Assembly: GCA_964648505.1 (NCBI GenBank)
Contig: CAZYMI010000007.1
Location: 21,945 to 85,944, forward strand
Length of the DNA: 64,000 nt
Source: CAZYMI01 sp964648505
GTDB lineage: Bacteria; Pseudomonadota; Alphaproteobacteria; Micavibrionales; Micavibrionaceae
Direction of reading: 5' to 3'
Part shown: positions 52,507-60,511 of the stretch, one piece after another
How the letters are laid out: each line of letters begins with the position of its first letter
Numbering within the stretch: position 1 is the stretch's first letter
The notes under the pieces: generated by a model
What the model saw: the letters and a program-made list of their open reading frames with translations, nothing else
Told to the model about the DNA's origin: nothing
Database searches by the model: none
Position numbers and translations under genes: made by a program

Positions 52507-53884
52507 AAGGGTCCTCCGCGCCGCCTGCGGCAAAGAACTCCATGCGCTCCTTGAACGTCATACCTGAGCGCTCATGCACGGCAGACTTACCACTCACACG
52601 TTCCCAGCGCCGGATTGCAACATCCACATAACCGGGCTCGTACTCAATGGCACGCGCCATGCGGCCCGTGCGTTCAGCTGCAATCAGGATCGTGCCGCTG
52701 CCTGCAAAGGGATCAAGAATGATCCCATTACGGTGAGAACAATCACGGATTGCGTCTGCAATTAAACTCACAGGCTTGACCGTGGGGTGCATGGAAAGCT
52801 GCTTGTAGCCTTTACCCGAGAAGGTATTCACACCTGGGTAGCTCCAGATATTACTTCGGTAGCGGCCATACTGGCCGAGCTCGAAGTTGTTAATGTGCGG
52901 CGCCTCACCGTGCTTGAAGGCAAAGATCAGCTCATGCTGGGAGCGGTAGAATGTGCCCATACCGGCATTATCCTTGCCCCAGACACAGAGCTGGCGCAGC
53001 TTTCCGAAGACCTGTTCACCGGCATCCAGCATCTCGCGCATGTGGCGCCAGTCCATGAAGCAAAAAACGATCGCTCCTTCCTGGCAGTTGAGTGCGATAT
53101 TAGCGCAGGACGTAGCCAGGAAGTCTGTGAATTCACCGCGGCTCATTTCGCCGCTGGCCATCGCAAACTCCTTGTGCTTGGTTTTACCGCTACCGCATAC
53201 ATGCTTGTCGATCTTCACGTTATACGGCGGGTCGGTCACGCACATCTGCGCCAACTCTCCGTCTTTCATGATCGCGGCATAGGAGGATTCCTTTAGAGCA
53301 TCCCCGCACACGATCCTGTGCCGATCAAGCTTCCAAACATCCCCGAATTGCGTGACAATCTTTTCTTCTTCACCAACATCCTGCGGCTGGAGGTCCTCTT
53401 TATCGGGCCCCTCAGGTTCTGCCGCGCCGTCGATCATGATATCGATCTCCGCCGTCGTTAAACCCGTGGTCTCGATCTCGAATTCTTCCTCTAACAGGAT
53501 TTCGACCTCATGAAGCAGGAGCTCCTTATCCCATGTCGACATGCTGGCAAGCTTGTTGTCCGAGAGCATGAAAGCGCGCTGTTCGGTCTTGCTCCAGCCT
53601 GTAACCATAATGGTTGGCACTTCAGGCATAACCAGGCGCTTGGCCACCTCCCAGCGACCATGACCCGCAAGGATCACACCTTCTTCGTTGATGATAATAG
53701 GCACCAGGAAACCCAGTCTTTGAATTGAGGCCATCAAAGCCACGATCTGTTTTTCGCTGTGGATTCTGGGATTACCCTCCCATGCCTTGAGATCTCCTGG
53801 CTTGCGCAGGGCGATCTGTAGGTTTTCAGGAATTTTGATAGCCTCAAGGCTGCCATTTTTCTTCGTCGCGTTCTTCTTACTCAT
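52493..53884 (-). CDS. ParB-domain DNA methyltransferase (N4/N6 type)
   Basis: A 463-residue two-domain protein. Residues about 20-110 are a ParB/sulfiredoxin-like domain (EGNPRIHSEKQIVALM, ILAGHGRWEVAKRL). Residues about 175-440 are an amino-methyltransferase with catalytic DPPY at 218-221 and the SAM motif FAGSGTILIAAE near the C-terminus, a beta-like order. Such fused enzymes are common in phages and islands, where they modify host or phage DNA; no restriction enzyme is adjacent. Base composition is GC-richer than the flanking backbone. It overlaps both neighbours (4 nt and 14 nt). Confidence 0.9.
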   Translation of the reverse strand: MSKKNATKKNGSLEAIKIPENLQIALRKPGDLKAWEGNPRIHSEKQIVALMASIQRLGFLVPIIINEEGVILAGHGRWEVAKRLVMPEVPTIMVTGWSKTEQRAFMLSDNKLASMSTWDKELLLHEVEILLEEEFEIETTGLTTAEIDIMIDGAAEPEGPDKEDLQPQDVGEEEKIVTQFGDVWKLDRHRIVCGDALKESSYAAIMKDGELAQMCVTDPPYNVKIDKHVCGSGKTKHKEFAMASGEMSRGEFTDFLATSCANIALNCQEGAIVFCFMDWRHMREMLDAGEQVFGKLRQLCVWGKDNAGMGTFYRSQHELIFAFKHGEAPHINNFELGQYGRYRSNIWSYPGVNTFSGKGYKQLSMHPTVKPVSLIADAIRDCSHRNGIILDPFAGSGTILIAAERTGRMARAIEYEPGYVDVAIRRWERVSGKSAVHERSGMTFKERMEFFAAGGAEDPYVAV

Positions 53885-54264
53885 GATTTTCCTCCACGGC
53901 TCTCGTTCATCATTTTATAGGCTTCTGCCAAAGCCCATTTGTCGCCAAGGCTCATTGGCGGAATCATAAATGCGCAGATGTTCCAAACCAGGGTTCGGCG
54001 AGCTCTGCGAAGCACATCACTTCCACCAATTACGGCGTTCTGTTCATCAATCAGAACAGAAGATGCCAAACCGTGAATTACGATGAAGCGCTGCATGTAA
54101 AGAATCCGGCCTCTTGCCGGCGAGCGCTTATGAGGGGAAAGCGGTTTGAAATCATCAAACTGCCGTACAACTGCTGTCGGGAAAATTTCCCGCCAGCCTT
54201 GACGCGCGTACCGGCATTGTCTTTTTTTAGGTGGAAAAGTAACCACATTGTCAGGGGTAAACAT
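53881..54264 (-). CDS. Small phage-associated protein of unknown function
   Basis: 127 residues from the ATG at 54264, which has a full AGGAGG site 8 nt upstream. It begins MFTPDNVVTFPPKK, a common opening among small alphaproteobacterial phage proteins. Later segments are VLIDEQNAVIGGSDVLRRARRTLVWNI and LGDKWALAEAYKMMNES. No enzymatic motif is recognised. The stop overlaps the methyltransferase start (ATGA), so the two are translationally coupled. Confidence 0.65.
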   Translation of the reverse strand: MFTPDNVVTFPPKKRQCRYARQGWREIFPTAVVRQFDDFKPLSPHKRSPARGRILYMQRFIVIHGLASSVLIDEQNAVIGGSDVLRRARRTLVWNICAFMIPPMSLGDKWALAEAYKMMNESRGGKS

Positions 54265-54299
54265 CTTCGGCCTCCTTAAGGGCAAAACAAAAGGGATCC

Positions 54300-54320
54300 C
54301 GCGCTTCACAACGAAGCGCG
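54300..54320. terminator. GC-rich hairpin upstream of the phage-like operon
   Basis: CGCGCTTC and GAAGCGCG flank an ACAAC loop. On the minus strand T-rich sequence follows within 10 nt, so it could terminate minus-strand readthrough from the cio operon. The 240 bp to its right (54321-54560) hold no convincing gene. Confidence 0.4.
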
Positions 54321-54560
54321 CGGTTTAAGTTTTGATTTTTGAGGAGGTTTCTTTTGAGATCTGCGCCCGTACTTTTAAACGGATCCGTCTGCTATAAAAC
54401 CGATGTTTTTCTGAGAGTTACCTGCGATCGCGTGTCACAATGGACGAATGTGTCGAGGCCAACAACCAATAATACAACAAGAATGATAAAGGACAAAGAG
54501 TTTTTTTAGGTTGGCGCGTCAAATGTAAATTCTAGGAGGCATTTCTATACTTAGGAACGA

Positions 54561-54716
54561 TCAATTTCCAAAGTTTTTAAAAAATAAAAATATCAACGGC
54601 AGCCAAATAAGGGATGTCGTAAGAATACCCTTTATGGATTGATAACCGATCCACACCCAGAATATTTTTTTGCTTTTGCTTGAAACAAGATGCGTTCTTA
54701 ACGTCGCCAGATTCAA
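54561..54716 (-). CDS. Candidate small membrane protein at the end of the cio operon
   Basis: A 51-codon frame with TTG start (54714-54716), 3 bp after the preceding small gene. It encodes a basic N-terminus (NLATLRTHLVSSKSKK) and a hydrophobic segment (ILTTSLIWLPLIFLFF). A G-rich stretch 8 nt upstream could bind the ribosome. Support: operon position, spacing and hydrophobicity. Against: non-ATG start and no recognised family. Confidence 0.45.
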   Translation of the reverse strand: MNLATLRTHLVSSKSKKIFWVWIGYQSIKGILTTSLIWLPLIFLFFKNFGN

Positions 54717-54719
54717 AAA

Positions 54720-54842
54720 TCAAACCCCCATCATGAGTTTAATAATATAGCTCATTGCAGTAACCGTAAGCAGCCCACCAAACCAGAGCACGGCAAACCA
54801 CAGCCACTGCTTGGTGCGCGGATTTTTAATATGTATGTTCAT
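54720..54842 (-). CDS. Small CydX/DUF2474-like subunit of the bd-type oxidase
   Basis: A 40-residue single-helix protein: MNIHIKNPRTKQWLW, then FAVLWFGGLLTVTAMSYIIKLMMGV. Its start overlaps the cioB stop by 17 nt in another frame. Small one-helix subunits directly after cydB/cioB are usual (CydX in E. coli, DUF2474 proteins in CIO operons) and stabilise the haem sites. Position, size and topology support that role; sequence identity with named families is not certain. Confidence 0.7.
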   Translation of the reverse strand: MNIHIKNPRTKQWLWFAVLWFGGLLTVTAMSYIIKLMMGV

Positions 54843-55839
54843 CGCTCACTTTTCCTCGGAAGATGTAATAGCAATAACCCGTATAGCCGAGAATGATTGG
54901 GAGCATTATGACCGTGCCCACCAGCATCAATGAAAGCGATGTCGGCGCAGCCGCCGCAGCCCAGATACTCACATCGTAGGGAACAGCCCAGGGCCAAAGG
55001 CTGACGGCCAATCCGATAAAACCCATCAAAAAAATGAGCAGACTTGCAATAAAGGGAAGAATCTCTTTGCTCTTAGAAAGCCCGTAGATCAGAAGTCCAA
55101 ATAGCCCTGCTGTAATTACCGGCACCGGCAGGAGCCAGTAAAACAACGGGCCAAACCAGCGCGTATGCACGTCATTCTCCAGGAATGGGACCCAAAGGCT
55201 TATCAGTCCCATAAAAATGGCCACGAATAGTAAAATATATCGCGCGCATTTTTTCGCCCAGTCATGCGTTTCGCCTTCGGTCTTCATGATAAGCCATGTC
55301 GATCCAAGGAGAATATAGCCGCAGACAACACCCAGACCCGTTGTGATGGAAAAAGCAGAGAGCCAGTCAAAAGGATGGCCGCCAAAACTCCTGTCTTCTA
55401 CGGCGATGCCCTGGACGATTCCGCCGAGGATAATTCCTTGCATTAAAGCCGCGCCCAGAGATCCCAAATGAAACGAATAATCCCAAAGTCGCTTGGAGCG
55501 ATTGGATTTAAATCTGAATTCAAAAGCAACACCCCGAAAAATGAGACATAGGAGCATCGTAATAACGGGGATATACATCGCAGGCATTATTATCGCGTAT
55601 GCTAAAGGAAACGCCGCGAATAATCCGCCTCCGCCTAGAACCAGCCATGTTTCATTACCATCCCAGAAAGGTGCGATCGAATTCATCATCTTGTCACGGC
55701 TCTTGTCAGATGGCGCGAAAGGAAAAAGAATTCCTACTCCGAGATCAAATCCGTCCAACAGCACATAGAGCAAAACGGCTGTGCCAATAATACCGGCCCA
55801 TATGAGAGGAAGATCTATGAAGGATTCAAATGTGAACAT
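54826..55839 (-). CDS. cioB: Cyanide-insensitive / bd-type quinol oxidase subunit II
   Basis: Membrane subunit of a cytochrome bd-type terminal oxidase. The 337-residue protein starts with the conserved LPLIWAGIIGTAVLLYVLLDGFDLGVG and contains SIAPFWDGNETWLVLGGGGLFAAFPLAYA, both typical of CydB/CioB. About eight hydrophobic helices are evident. It starts 3 bp after cioA. The short-Q-loop partner favours the CIO subtype over E. coli-like CydB. Confidence 0.93.
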   Translation of the reverse strand: MFTFESFIDLPLIWAGIIGTAVLLYVLLDGFDLGVGILFPFAPSDKSRDKMMNSIAPFWDGNETWLVLGGGGLFAAFPLAYAIIMPAMYIPVITMLLCLIFRGVAFEFRFKSNRSKRLWDYSFHLGSLGAALMQGIILGGIVQGIAVEDRSFGGHPFDWLSAFSITTGLGVVCGYILLGSTWLIMKTEGETHDWAKKCARYILLFVAIFMGLISLWVPFLENDVHTRWFGPLFYWLLPVPVITAGLFGLLIYGLSKSKEILPFIASLLIFLMGFIGLAVSLWPWAVPYDVSIWAAAAAPTSLSLMLVGTVIMLPIILGYTGYCYYIFRGKVSDEHTY

Positions 55840-55842
55840 GAT

Positions 55843-57228
55843 TTATGCTCCCTTCTCTGTAGGATCTTTAAACGGCGTTGCAATCTGACTGTGTTCCTCA
55901 AATCCTTCTGCTTGTGTGTCAATGCCCTTGCCGATCAGCTTAAGAATATAATAAGTAGCTGTGCCGAAAAGTACGGTGTAGACCACGATAAAAGCGGCGA
56001 GTGAGAGCGCAACATGCGCCCCGATCACAGGCGAAACAGACTCTGAAGTTCGTATAACGCCATAGACCGTATAAGGCTGGCGGCCGACCTCAGTAACAAA
56101 CCATCCTGCCAGCAATGCAATAAATCCTGTAGGCGTAAGCGCCATACACCAAAGCTGAAACGGACGGCTGTCAAACAATCTTTTCCGGAAATGAAGGATA
56201 ACTGCCATTATTCCGGTCAGAATCATCGCCATGCCGATCGCGACCATTACCCGGAAAGACCAGAATACAATTGCAACAGGCGGCCGCTCTTCGGGTGGCC
56301 ATTCCTTTAACCCCTTTATCTCGCCGCCCCAATCATGCGTAAGGATATAGCTTGCAACACCTGGCAGGCCAAGCGTGTAGCGCATGGTTTCAGCGGCCTC
56401 GTCGGGCCATCCGAACAACAATAGAGGGATAGATGTGCCCGACTCATATAGACCTTCCATAGCTGCAACTTTTGCCGGCTGATGTTTCAGTGTATTCAGG
56501 CCGTGAAGATCGCCGGCAACGAGTTGCAGGGGCGAGACAAATATAGCCATGATCATCGCCATGCCGAACATGATACGTGCGTGGGGAATGAAGCGCTTGT
56601 TCCAGAGATACCATGCGCTAACCCCGCCGACTGTGAAGGCCGTTGCCAGATAGGCCGCCAGGACCATATGCACCAGACGATAAGGAAAAGAAGGGTTGAA
56701 TATAATCTCAATCCAGTTCGTTGGCTGCAGAATTCCATTAGCATCGATCTCAAAACCCTGCGGCGTTTGCATCCAACTGTTTGCGGCCAAAATCCAGAAA
56801 GATGAAATTAACGTCCCGACAGCAACTGCAACAGTTGAGAAAAAATGCATGCGGTCGCTCACCCGGCTCCAGCCAAACAACATCACACCCAGAAAGGAGG
56901 CTTCAAGGAAAAAGGCTGTCAAGACTTCGTAACCCAATAAAGGTCCGATCACGTTACCGACACGGTCCGAAAATACGGACCAGTTGGTGCCGAACTGGTA
57001 GGACATGACGACGCCTGACACGACCCCAATCCCGAAACACACCGCAAAAATCTTGATCCAAAATTTATAGATCTCTTTATAGATAATATTTCCGGTTTTC
57101 AGCCAGCGCCATTCAACGATGGCAAGCCAGCTCGCAAGACCGATCGTAAATGCAGGAAAAACAATATGAAAAGATATGGTAAACGCAAATTGTATGCGTG
57201 CGAGTAATACGGGATCAAAATCGAGCAT
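55843..57228 (-). CDS. cioA: Cyanide-insensitive / bd-type quinol oxidase subunit I
   Basis: Haem-bearing subunit oxidising quinol and reducing oxygen. The 461-residue protein has the N-terminal RIQFAFTISFHIVFPAFTIGLA (haem-ligand His), SYQFGTNWSVFSDRVGNVIGPLLGYE, VHMVLAAYLATAF (haem-ligand His), the Q-loop start GDLHGLNTLKHQPAK and the GRQPYTVYGVIRT motif. The Q loop is short and the total length is about 60 residues less than E. coli CydA, as in CIO enzymes. Such oxidases resist cyanide and NO. The upstream DUF1971 gene is 26 bp away. Confidence 0.94.
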   Translation of the reverse strand: MLDFDPVLLARIQFAFTISFHIVFPAFTIGLASWLAIVEWRWLKTGNIIYKEIYKFWIKIFAVCFGIGVVSGVVMSYQFGTNWSVFSDRVGNVIGPLLGYEVLTAFFLEASFLGVMLFGWSRVSDRMHFFSTVAVAVGTLISSFWILAANSWMQTPQGFEIDANGILQPTNWIEIIFNPSFPYRLVHMVLAAYLATAFTVGGVSAWYLWNKRFIPHARIMFGMAMIMAIFVSPLQLVAGDLHGLNTLKHQPAKVAAMEGLYESGTSIPLLLFGWPDEAAETMRYTLGLPGVASYILTHDWGGEIKGLKEWPPEERPPVAIVFWSFRVMVAIGMAMILTGIMAVILHFRKRLFDSRPFQLWCMALTPTGFIALLAGWFVTEVGRQPYTVYGVIRTSESVSPVIGAHVALSLAAFIVVYTVLFGTATYYILKLIGKGIDTQAEGFEEHSQIATPFKDPTEKGA

Positions 57229-57254
57229 AAAAGCCTCCGGTCATCACCAATTGG

Positions 57255-57524
57255 CTATTTATAGAACTCCACGAAGAAAGATACCAGACCTAATGGCTTA
57301 ATATGATGCGGGATGAGTGGCTCTATGACGCCGTTTTTTCCATTTTCTAATATATGAAGCTCGTCATTGCCAATTGTGTATTCAAGTTTTCCTTCCTGCA
57401 CCTGGATCAAGCCCCAAACATTTTCTTTAGTAGTGTGATCCTTTAACAAGCTCTTCGGCACAGTCTCCTGCGTAAAAATAGCAGTGCGGCTGTAGGACTG
57501 GGCATTCTCGGGAAGTGTTTTCAT
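57255..57524 (-). CDS. DUF1971 (YeaR/TehB-like) cupin protein
   Basis: An 89-residue single-domain protein. MKTLPENAQSYSRTAIFTQETVPKSLL is the typical DUF1971 opening, followed by HTTKENVWGLIQVQEGKLEY and GVIEPLIPHHIKPLG. E. coli YeaR, of this family, is induced by nitrate/NO through NsrR. The ATG at 57524 has GAGG 9 nt upstream; the ATG at 57533 lies immediately after it and is too close. It sits between the DUF1275 gene and cioA in the same operon. Confidence 0.85.
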   Translation of the reverse strand: MKTLPENAQSYSRTAIFTQETVPKSLLKDHTTKENVWGLIQVQEGKLEYTIGNDELHILENGKNGVIEPLIPHHIKPLGLVSFFVEFYK

Positions 57525-57568
57525 TTCGTCCATCCTCTAAATTAAGTTCTGGAAGTTGCCATGCAGCG

Positions 57569-58204
57569 TTATGCAGATCTTTTTAAAAATGAAAATATCA
57601 AAGTCACTGTCGCAAAAGCGGCGGCGAACCAAAGGCTGGCAAGACCTATTGCAGCATAACTGAACGAACCCAATATGGCCCCTATAATCAATGCCGTCCA
57701 CAAACCTAGAAACGGAAGGCAATCCTTGATTGGTTTACCAAGTAACGCATCTGCAAGTTTTTGCCCAAACTTCACAACCGTTCCGGTCATATAGGTTACG
57801 CCAATTGACACTTGCCCATCTCTGACAAAAACATTGTTTTCAGCACCCATTGCTACGACCATGCAAACAATTGCCGCAGTTGTTAAATTTAGTCCAGAGA
57901 ACAAGGCTGCCATCACAAGAAGGAAAATCACAAAACTTAGTACTGCAACAATACGCTTGTTCGGAAAGAAATGAGAAATAAGCGCCCCCAACATAACGCC
58001 GATAATAAATAATGTTATCAGCGCCAGTGGAATGACTGCGAACGGCGCATGCTCAGTTACTCCTACGGCAAAGCGGGTTGAATTCCCGCTCATGAATGAA
58101 ATGAAAAATCCGCCGAGCTTGAGAAAGCCGAGAGCATCGGTAAACCCTGCGAGTCCCGCAAGATTCATTGCCAATATAAGAGCGTTTCTGTCCTCGGTAA
58201 TCAT
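57569..58204 (-). CDS. DUF1275 (YoaK-like) membrane protein
   Basis: A 211-residue polytopic protein with about six helices. The N-terminal motif LAGFTDALGFLKLGGFFISFMSGNSTRFA is the hallmark of DUF1275/YoaK proteins, as is NVFVRDGQVSIGVTYMTGTVVKFGQKLADAL. The function is not established; transport or a signalling role has been suggested for the family. It overlaps the nsrR stop by 4 nt (ATGA), which places it in the NsrR operon. Confidence 0.85.
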   Translation of the reverse strand: MITEDRNALILAMNLAGLAGFTDALGFLKLGGFFISFMSGNSTRFAVGVTEHAPFAVIPLALITLFIIGVMLGALISHFFPNKRIVAVLSFVIFLLVMAALFSGLNLTTAAIVCMVVAMGAENNVFVRDGQVSIGVTYMTGTVVKFGQKLADALLGKPIKDCLPFLGLWTALIIGAILGSFSYAAIGLASLWFAAAFATVTLIFSFLKRSA

Positions 58205-58641
58205 GACAATATTTTCATTCTTGTTTGAGTATCGAAAAATGTCCGGTCCTTAACAGTATCGGCAAGCGTATACTTATTGATTGTTGCAATAAAGGACTGT
58301 CCGGCTTCATGAAGATAATGCTTGAGCTGACATGAATTCGTCATGCGGCAGGTATTGGTTTTATTATCAAAACATTCTACGATTTTCATAGGCTCTAATT
58401 GTTTGACCAGATCTCCGAGCCTAATATTTTTTGCATCGCGTGCAAGGCGTATACCGCCCCCTTTGCCTTTGCTGCTTTGGATATAATCCAGCTGCGCTAA
58501 CTTATGAACGACTTTCACCAAATGATTGCGTGAAATTCCGTAATGTTCAGAAATTTCTTTGACGCTGGAAGTCCTGTCTGGATGCGCTGCCAAATACATC
58601 AAGCTGCGCAATGCATAATCTGTAAACAAAGTTAATTGCAT
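58201..58641 (-). CDS. nsrR: NO-sensing Rrf2-family repressor NsrR
   Basis: A 146-residue Fe-S transcription factor. The winged helix opens MQLTLFTDYALRSLMYLA, with Asp8 at the position used as cluster ligand in known NsrR proteins, and the recognition region is ISRNHLVKVVHKLAQLDYI. Cluster cysteines are Cys90, Cys98 and Cys104 in VECFDNKTNTCRMTNSC. The start at 58641 matches the family; an upstream in-frame ATG (58695) would overlap the operator. It is divergent from hmp and leads a minus-strand operon of six or seven genes. Confidence 0.9.
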   Translation of the reverse strand: MQLTLFTDYALRSLMYLAAHPDRTSSVKEISEHYGISRNHLVKVVHKLAQLDYIQSSKGKGGGIRLARDAKNIRLGDLVKQLEPMKIVECFDNKTNTCRMTNSCQLKHYLHEAGQSFIATINKYTLADTVKDRTFFDTQTRMKILS

Positions 58642-58684
58642 ATCGAAATCCTGAAATTGTTTGACATTCATACCTGAATTCTTA

Positions 58685-58705
58685 ATATGTGTCAAAAATA
58701 CATAT
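58685..58705. promoter_or_regulatory. Candidate NsrR operator between nsrR and hmp
   Basis: A 21-bp dyad, ATATGTGT-N5-ATACATAT, with 7 of 8 symmetric positions. Its 17-bp core (58687-58703) matches 13 of 16 defined positions of the reported NsrR consensus ATGTATTT-N-AAATACAT. It ends just before the hmp ribosome-binding site (AGGAGA, 58707-58712) and lies 44 bp upstream of nsrR, so binding could repress hmp and autoregulate nsrR. Confidence 0.75.
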
Positions 58706-58718
58706 CAGGAGAAATGCC

Positions 58719-59951
58719 ATGCTTAGCGAACAAACTATTGCCATTGTAAAATCAACCTCTCCCGTGTTGGAACAGCATGGTGAAGCACTTACGAAACACT
58801 TCTATAAGCGCATGTTTTCTCATAATCCTGAAGTTACGCCCTTGTTCAATCCAGCGAACCAGTTTGCGGGGTCTCAACAACGCGCATTAGCCGCCGCGAT
58901 TTGCGCCTATGCTGCCAACATCGACAATCTAGAAGTTCTGGGCGGCGCTGTTGAATTGATTGCTCAAAAGCACGCATCCTTGCGGATTAAGCCGGAGCAT
59001 TATCCAATTGTCGGAGAAAACCTTCTTGCTTCTATCCGTGAAGTTTTAGGGGCAGCTGCAACGGATGAAATTATCAATGCGTGGGGCGAAGCTTATGGAT
59101 TCCTGGCTGATATTCTCATTGGACGTGAAGCGCAGATTTACAAAGAACAAGTCGAAGCACCAGGCGGCTGGGAAGAATTTAAATCTTTCCGCGTCACTCG
59201 CAAGGAAAAAGAAAGCGACATCATCTCGTCCTTTTATCTTGTGCCAGCTGATGGCGGGACATTACCTGAATTTAAGCCAGGCCAGTATATTACCGTGCGT
59301 GTCCCCAGCCCTTGCGGTCACACGACGATGCGCAATTACAGCCTGTCCGATAAACCGGGGCAGGATTATTTCCGCATCAGCGTCAAGCAAGAGACAGGCC
59401 CGAAGGCCGATACGCCGAAAGGTTACGTATCCAATCTTCTCCATGACTCTGTCGAAGTCGGATCGACTATTGAAATTGCACCGCCTTGCGGCGAATTTTT
59501 CCTAGATGTAACCGAAAAGCATGAGCGTCCGTTGGTATTGCTCGCAGGTGGCATCGGCATCACGCCCGTATACAGCATCCTCAAAGCCGCGCTCGAAGCC
59601 ATGCCGGAGCGAAAAATTGTCCTACTGCACGGCAGTTTGCACGAAGGTGTGCAGCCATTCCGCAAAGAAATTGAGCAGCTTGCTGCAAAGCATTCCAATT
59701 TAAAAACACATTTCCGTTACAGTGAGACACCGCGTAATGGCATAACCAGAAATGCAGATGATACAGGTATGATTGATGCAGCGCTCATTGAGCGGCTTGT
59801 GCCTGAAAAAGATGCGGATTATTACTTCTGCGGTCCCAAACCCTTCATGGTGAATATGTACCACCAGTTACTGGAGTGGGGAATTCCCGCTTCACAGGTT
59901 CATTTTGAATTCTTTGGGCCGAAACAGGAGCTGGAGCGCAAAGCTGCGTAG
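58719..59951 (+). CDS. hmp: Flavohaemoprotein, nitric oxide dioxygenase
   Basis: Converts NO and O2 to nitrate using NAD(P)H. The 410-residue protein has a globin domain (about 1-140) with Tyr29 (B10), Gln53 (E7), proximal His85 and Tyr95, all matching the E. coli numbering. The ferredoxin-reductase part (about 150-400) has FAD motif RNYSLSDKPG, GYVSNLLHD and NAD motif LLAGGIGITPVYSIL, ending in DYYFCGPKPFM and FEFFGP. The ATG at 58719 with AGGAGA 6 nt upstream is preferred to 58689, which falls inside the operator. Confidence 0.97.
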   Translation: MLSEQTIAIVKSTSPVLEQHGEALTKHFYKRMFSHNPEVTPLFNPANQFAGSQQRALAAAICAYAANIDNLEVLGGAVELIAQKHASLRIKPEHYPIVGENLLASIREVLGAAATDEIINAWGEAYGFLADILIGREAQIYKEQVEAPGGWEEFKSFRVTRKEKESDIISSFYLVPADGGTLPEFKPGQYITVRVPSPCGHTTMRNYSLSDKPGQDYFRISVKQETGPKADTPKGYVSNLLHDSVEVGSTIEIAPPCGEFFLDVTEKHERPLVLLAGGIGITPVYSILKAALEAMPERKIVLLHGSLHEGVQPFRKEIEQLAAKHSNLKTHFRYSETPRNGITRNADDTGMIDAALIERLVPEKDADYYFCGPKPFMVNMYHQLLEWGIPASQVHFEFFGPKQELERKAA

Positions 59952-59956
59952 TTGAA

Positions 59957-60490
59957 ATGGCAAAAAAGCCAACCATTTACACAATTGGTCATTCAACACA
60001 TCCACTTGAAGAATTTATTTCAATTCTGAAAAGTCAGGATATTGAATTTCTGGTGGATGTTCGCACTATTCCGCGCTCCCGTACTAATCCGCAATTTAAC
60101 AAAGACAGTTTTCCGGACCCGCTGGGAAAAGAAAGCATTTCTTACAGGCATATCGCCGAACTGGGTGGGTTGCGATCGAAGCGTAAAGAGAAAGGTGAAT
60201 CGCCTAACACTTTCTGGGAAAATAAATCATTTCGGAATTATGCCGATTACGCCATGACAGAAAATTTCCGAAAAGGGCTAGAGGAGCTTAAGGAGATCGC
60301 CGCGCAAACAAGATGCGCGATCATGTGTGCCGAAGCTGTCTGGTGGCGCTGCCACAGACGTATAATTGCAGATTACTTAATTGCCGATGGATATCCCGTT
60401 TTTCACATTATGGGAGTTGGGAAAATAGAAGCCGCTACAATGACAAAAGGCGCGGCGATCACGGACCGAGGTCAAATTGTGTATAAATAA
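59957..60490 (+). CDS. DUF488 family protein
   Basis: A 177-residue protein with the DUF488 hallmarks: TIYTIGHSTHPLEEFI at the N-terminus, FLVDVRTIPRSRTNPQF, YRHIAELGGLR and the Cys/Trp-rich CAIMCAEAVWWRCHRRIIADYL. The function is unknown; the conserved Cys-Arg-containing loop has led to suggestions of nucleic-acid or redox roles. It begins 5 bp after hmp and is probably cotranscribed with it, hence under NsrR control by inference. Confidence 0.9.
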   Translation: MAKKPTIYTIGHSTHPLEEFISILKSQDIEFLVDVRTIPRSRTNPQFNKDSFPDPLGKESISYRHIAELGGLRSKRKEKGESPNTFWENKSFRNYADYAMTENFRKGLEELKEIAAQTRCAIMCAEAVWWRCHRRIIADYLIADGYPVFHIMGVGKIEAATMTKGAAITDRGQIVYK

Positions 60491-60511
60491 TTGTGCATTA
60501 AACAGGCGATA

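Noticed and set aside
51663..54264. A CRISPR array or a complete restriction-modification system in the island
   Set aside because: No regularly spaced repeats were seen, and no restriction endonuclease is adjacent to the methyltransferase.
54354..54509. Plus-strand 51-codon frame with GAGGAGG six nt before a TTG start
   Set aside because: The ribosome-binding site is good, but the start is TTG, the peptide has no recognisable fold, it has no operon partner, and the AT-rich gap makes chance frames likely.
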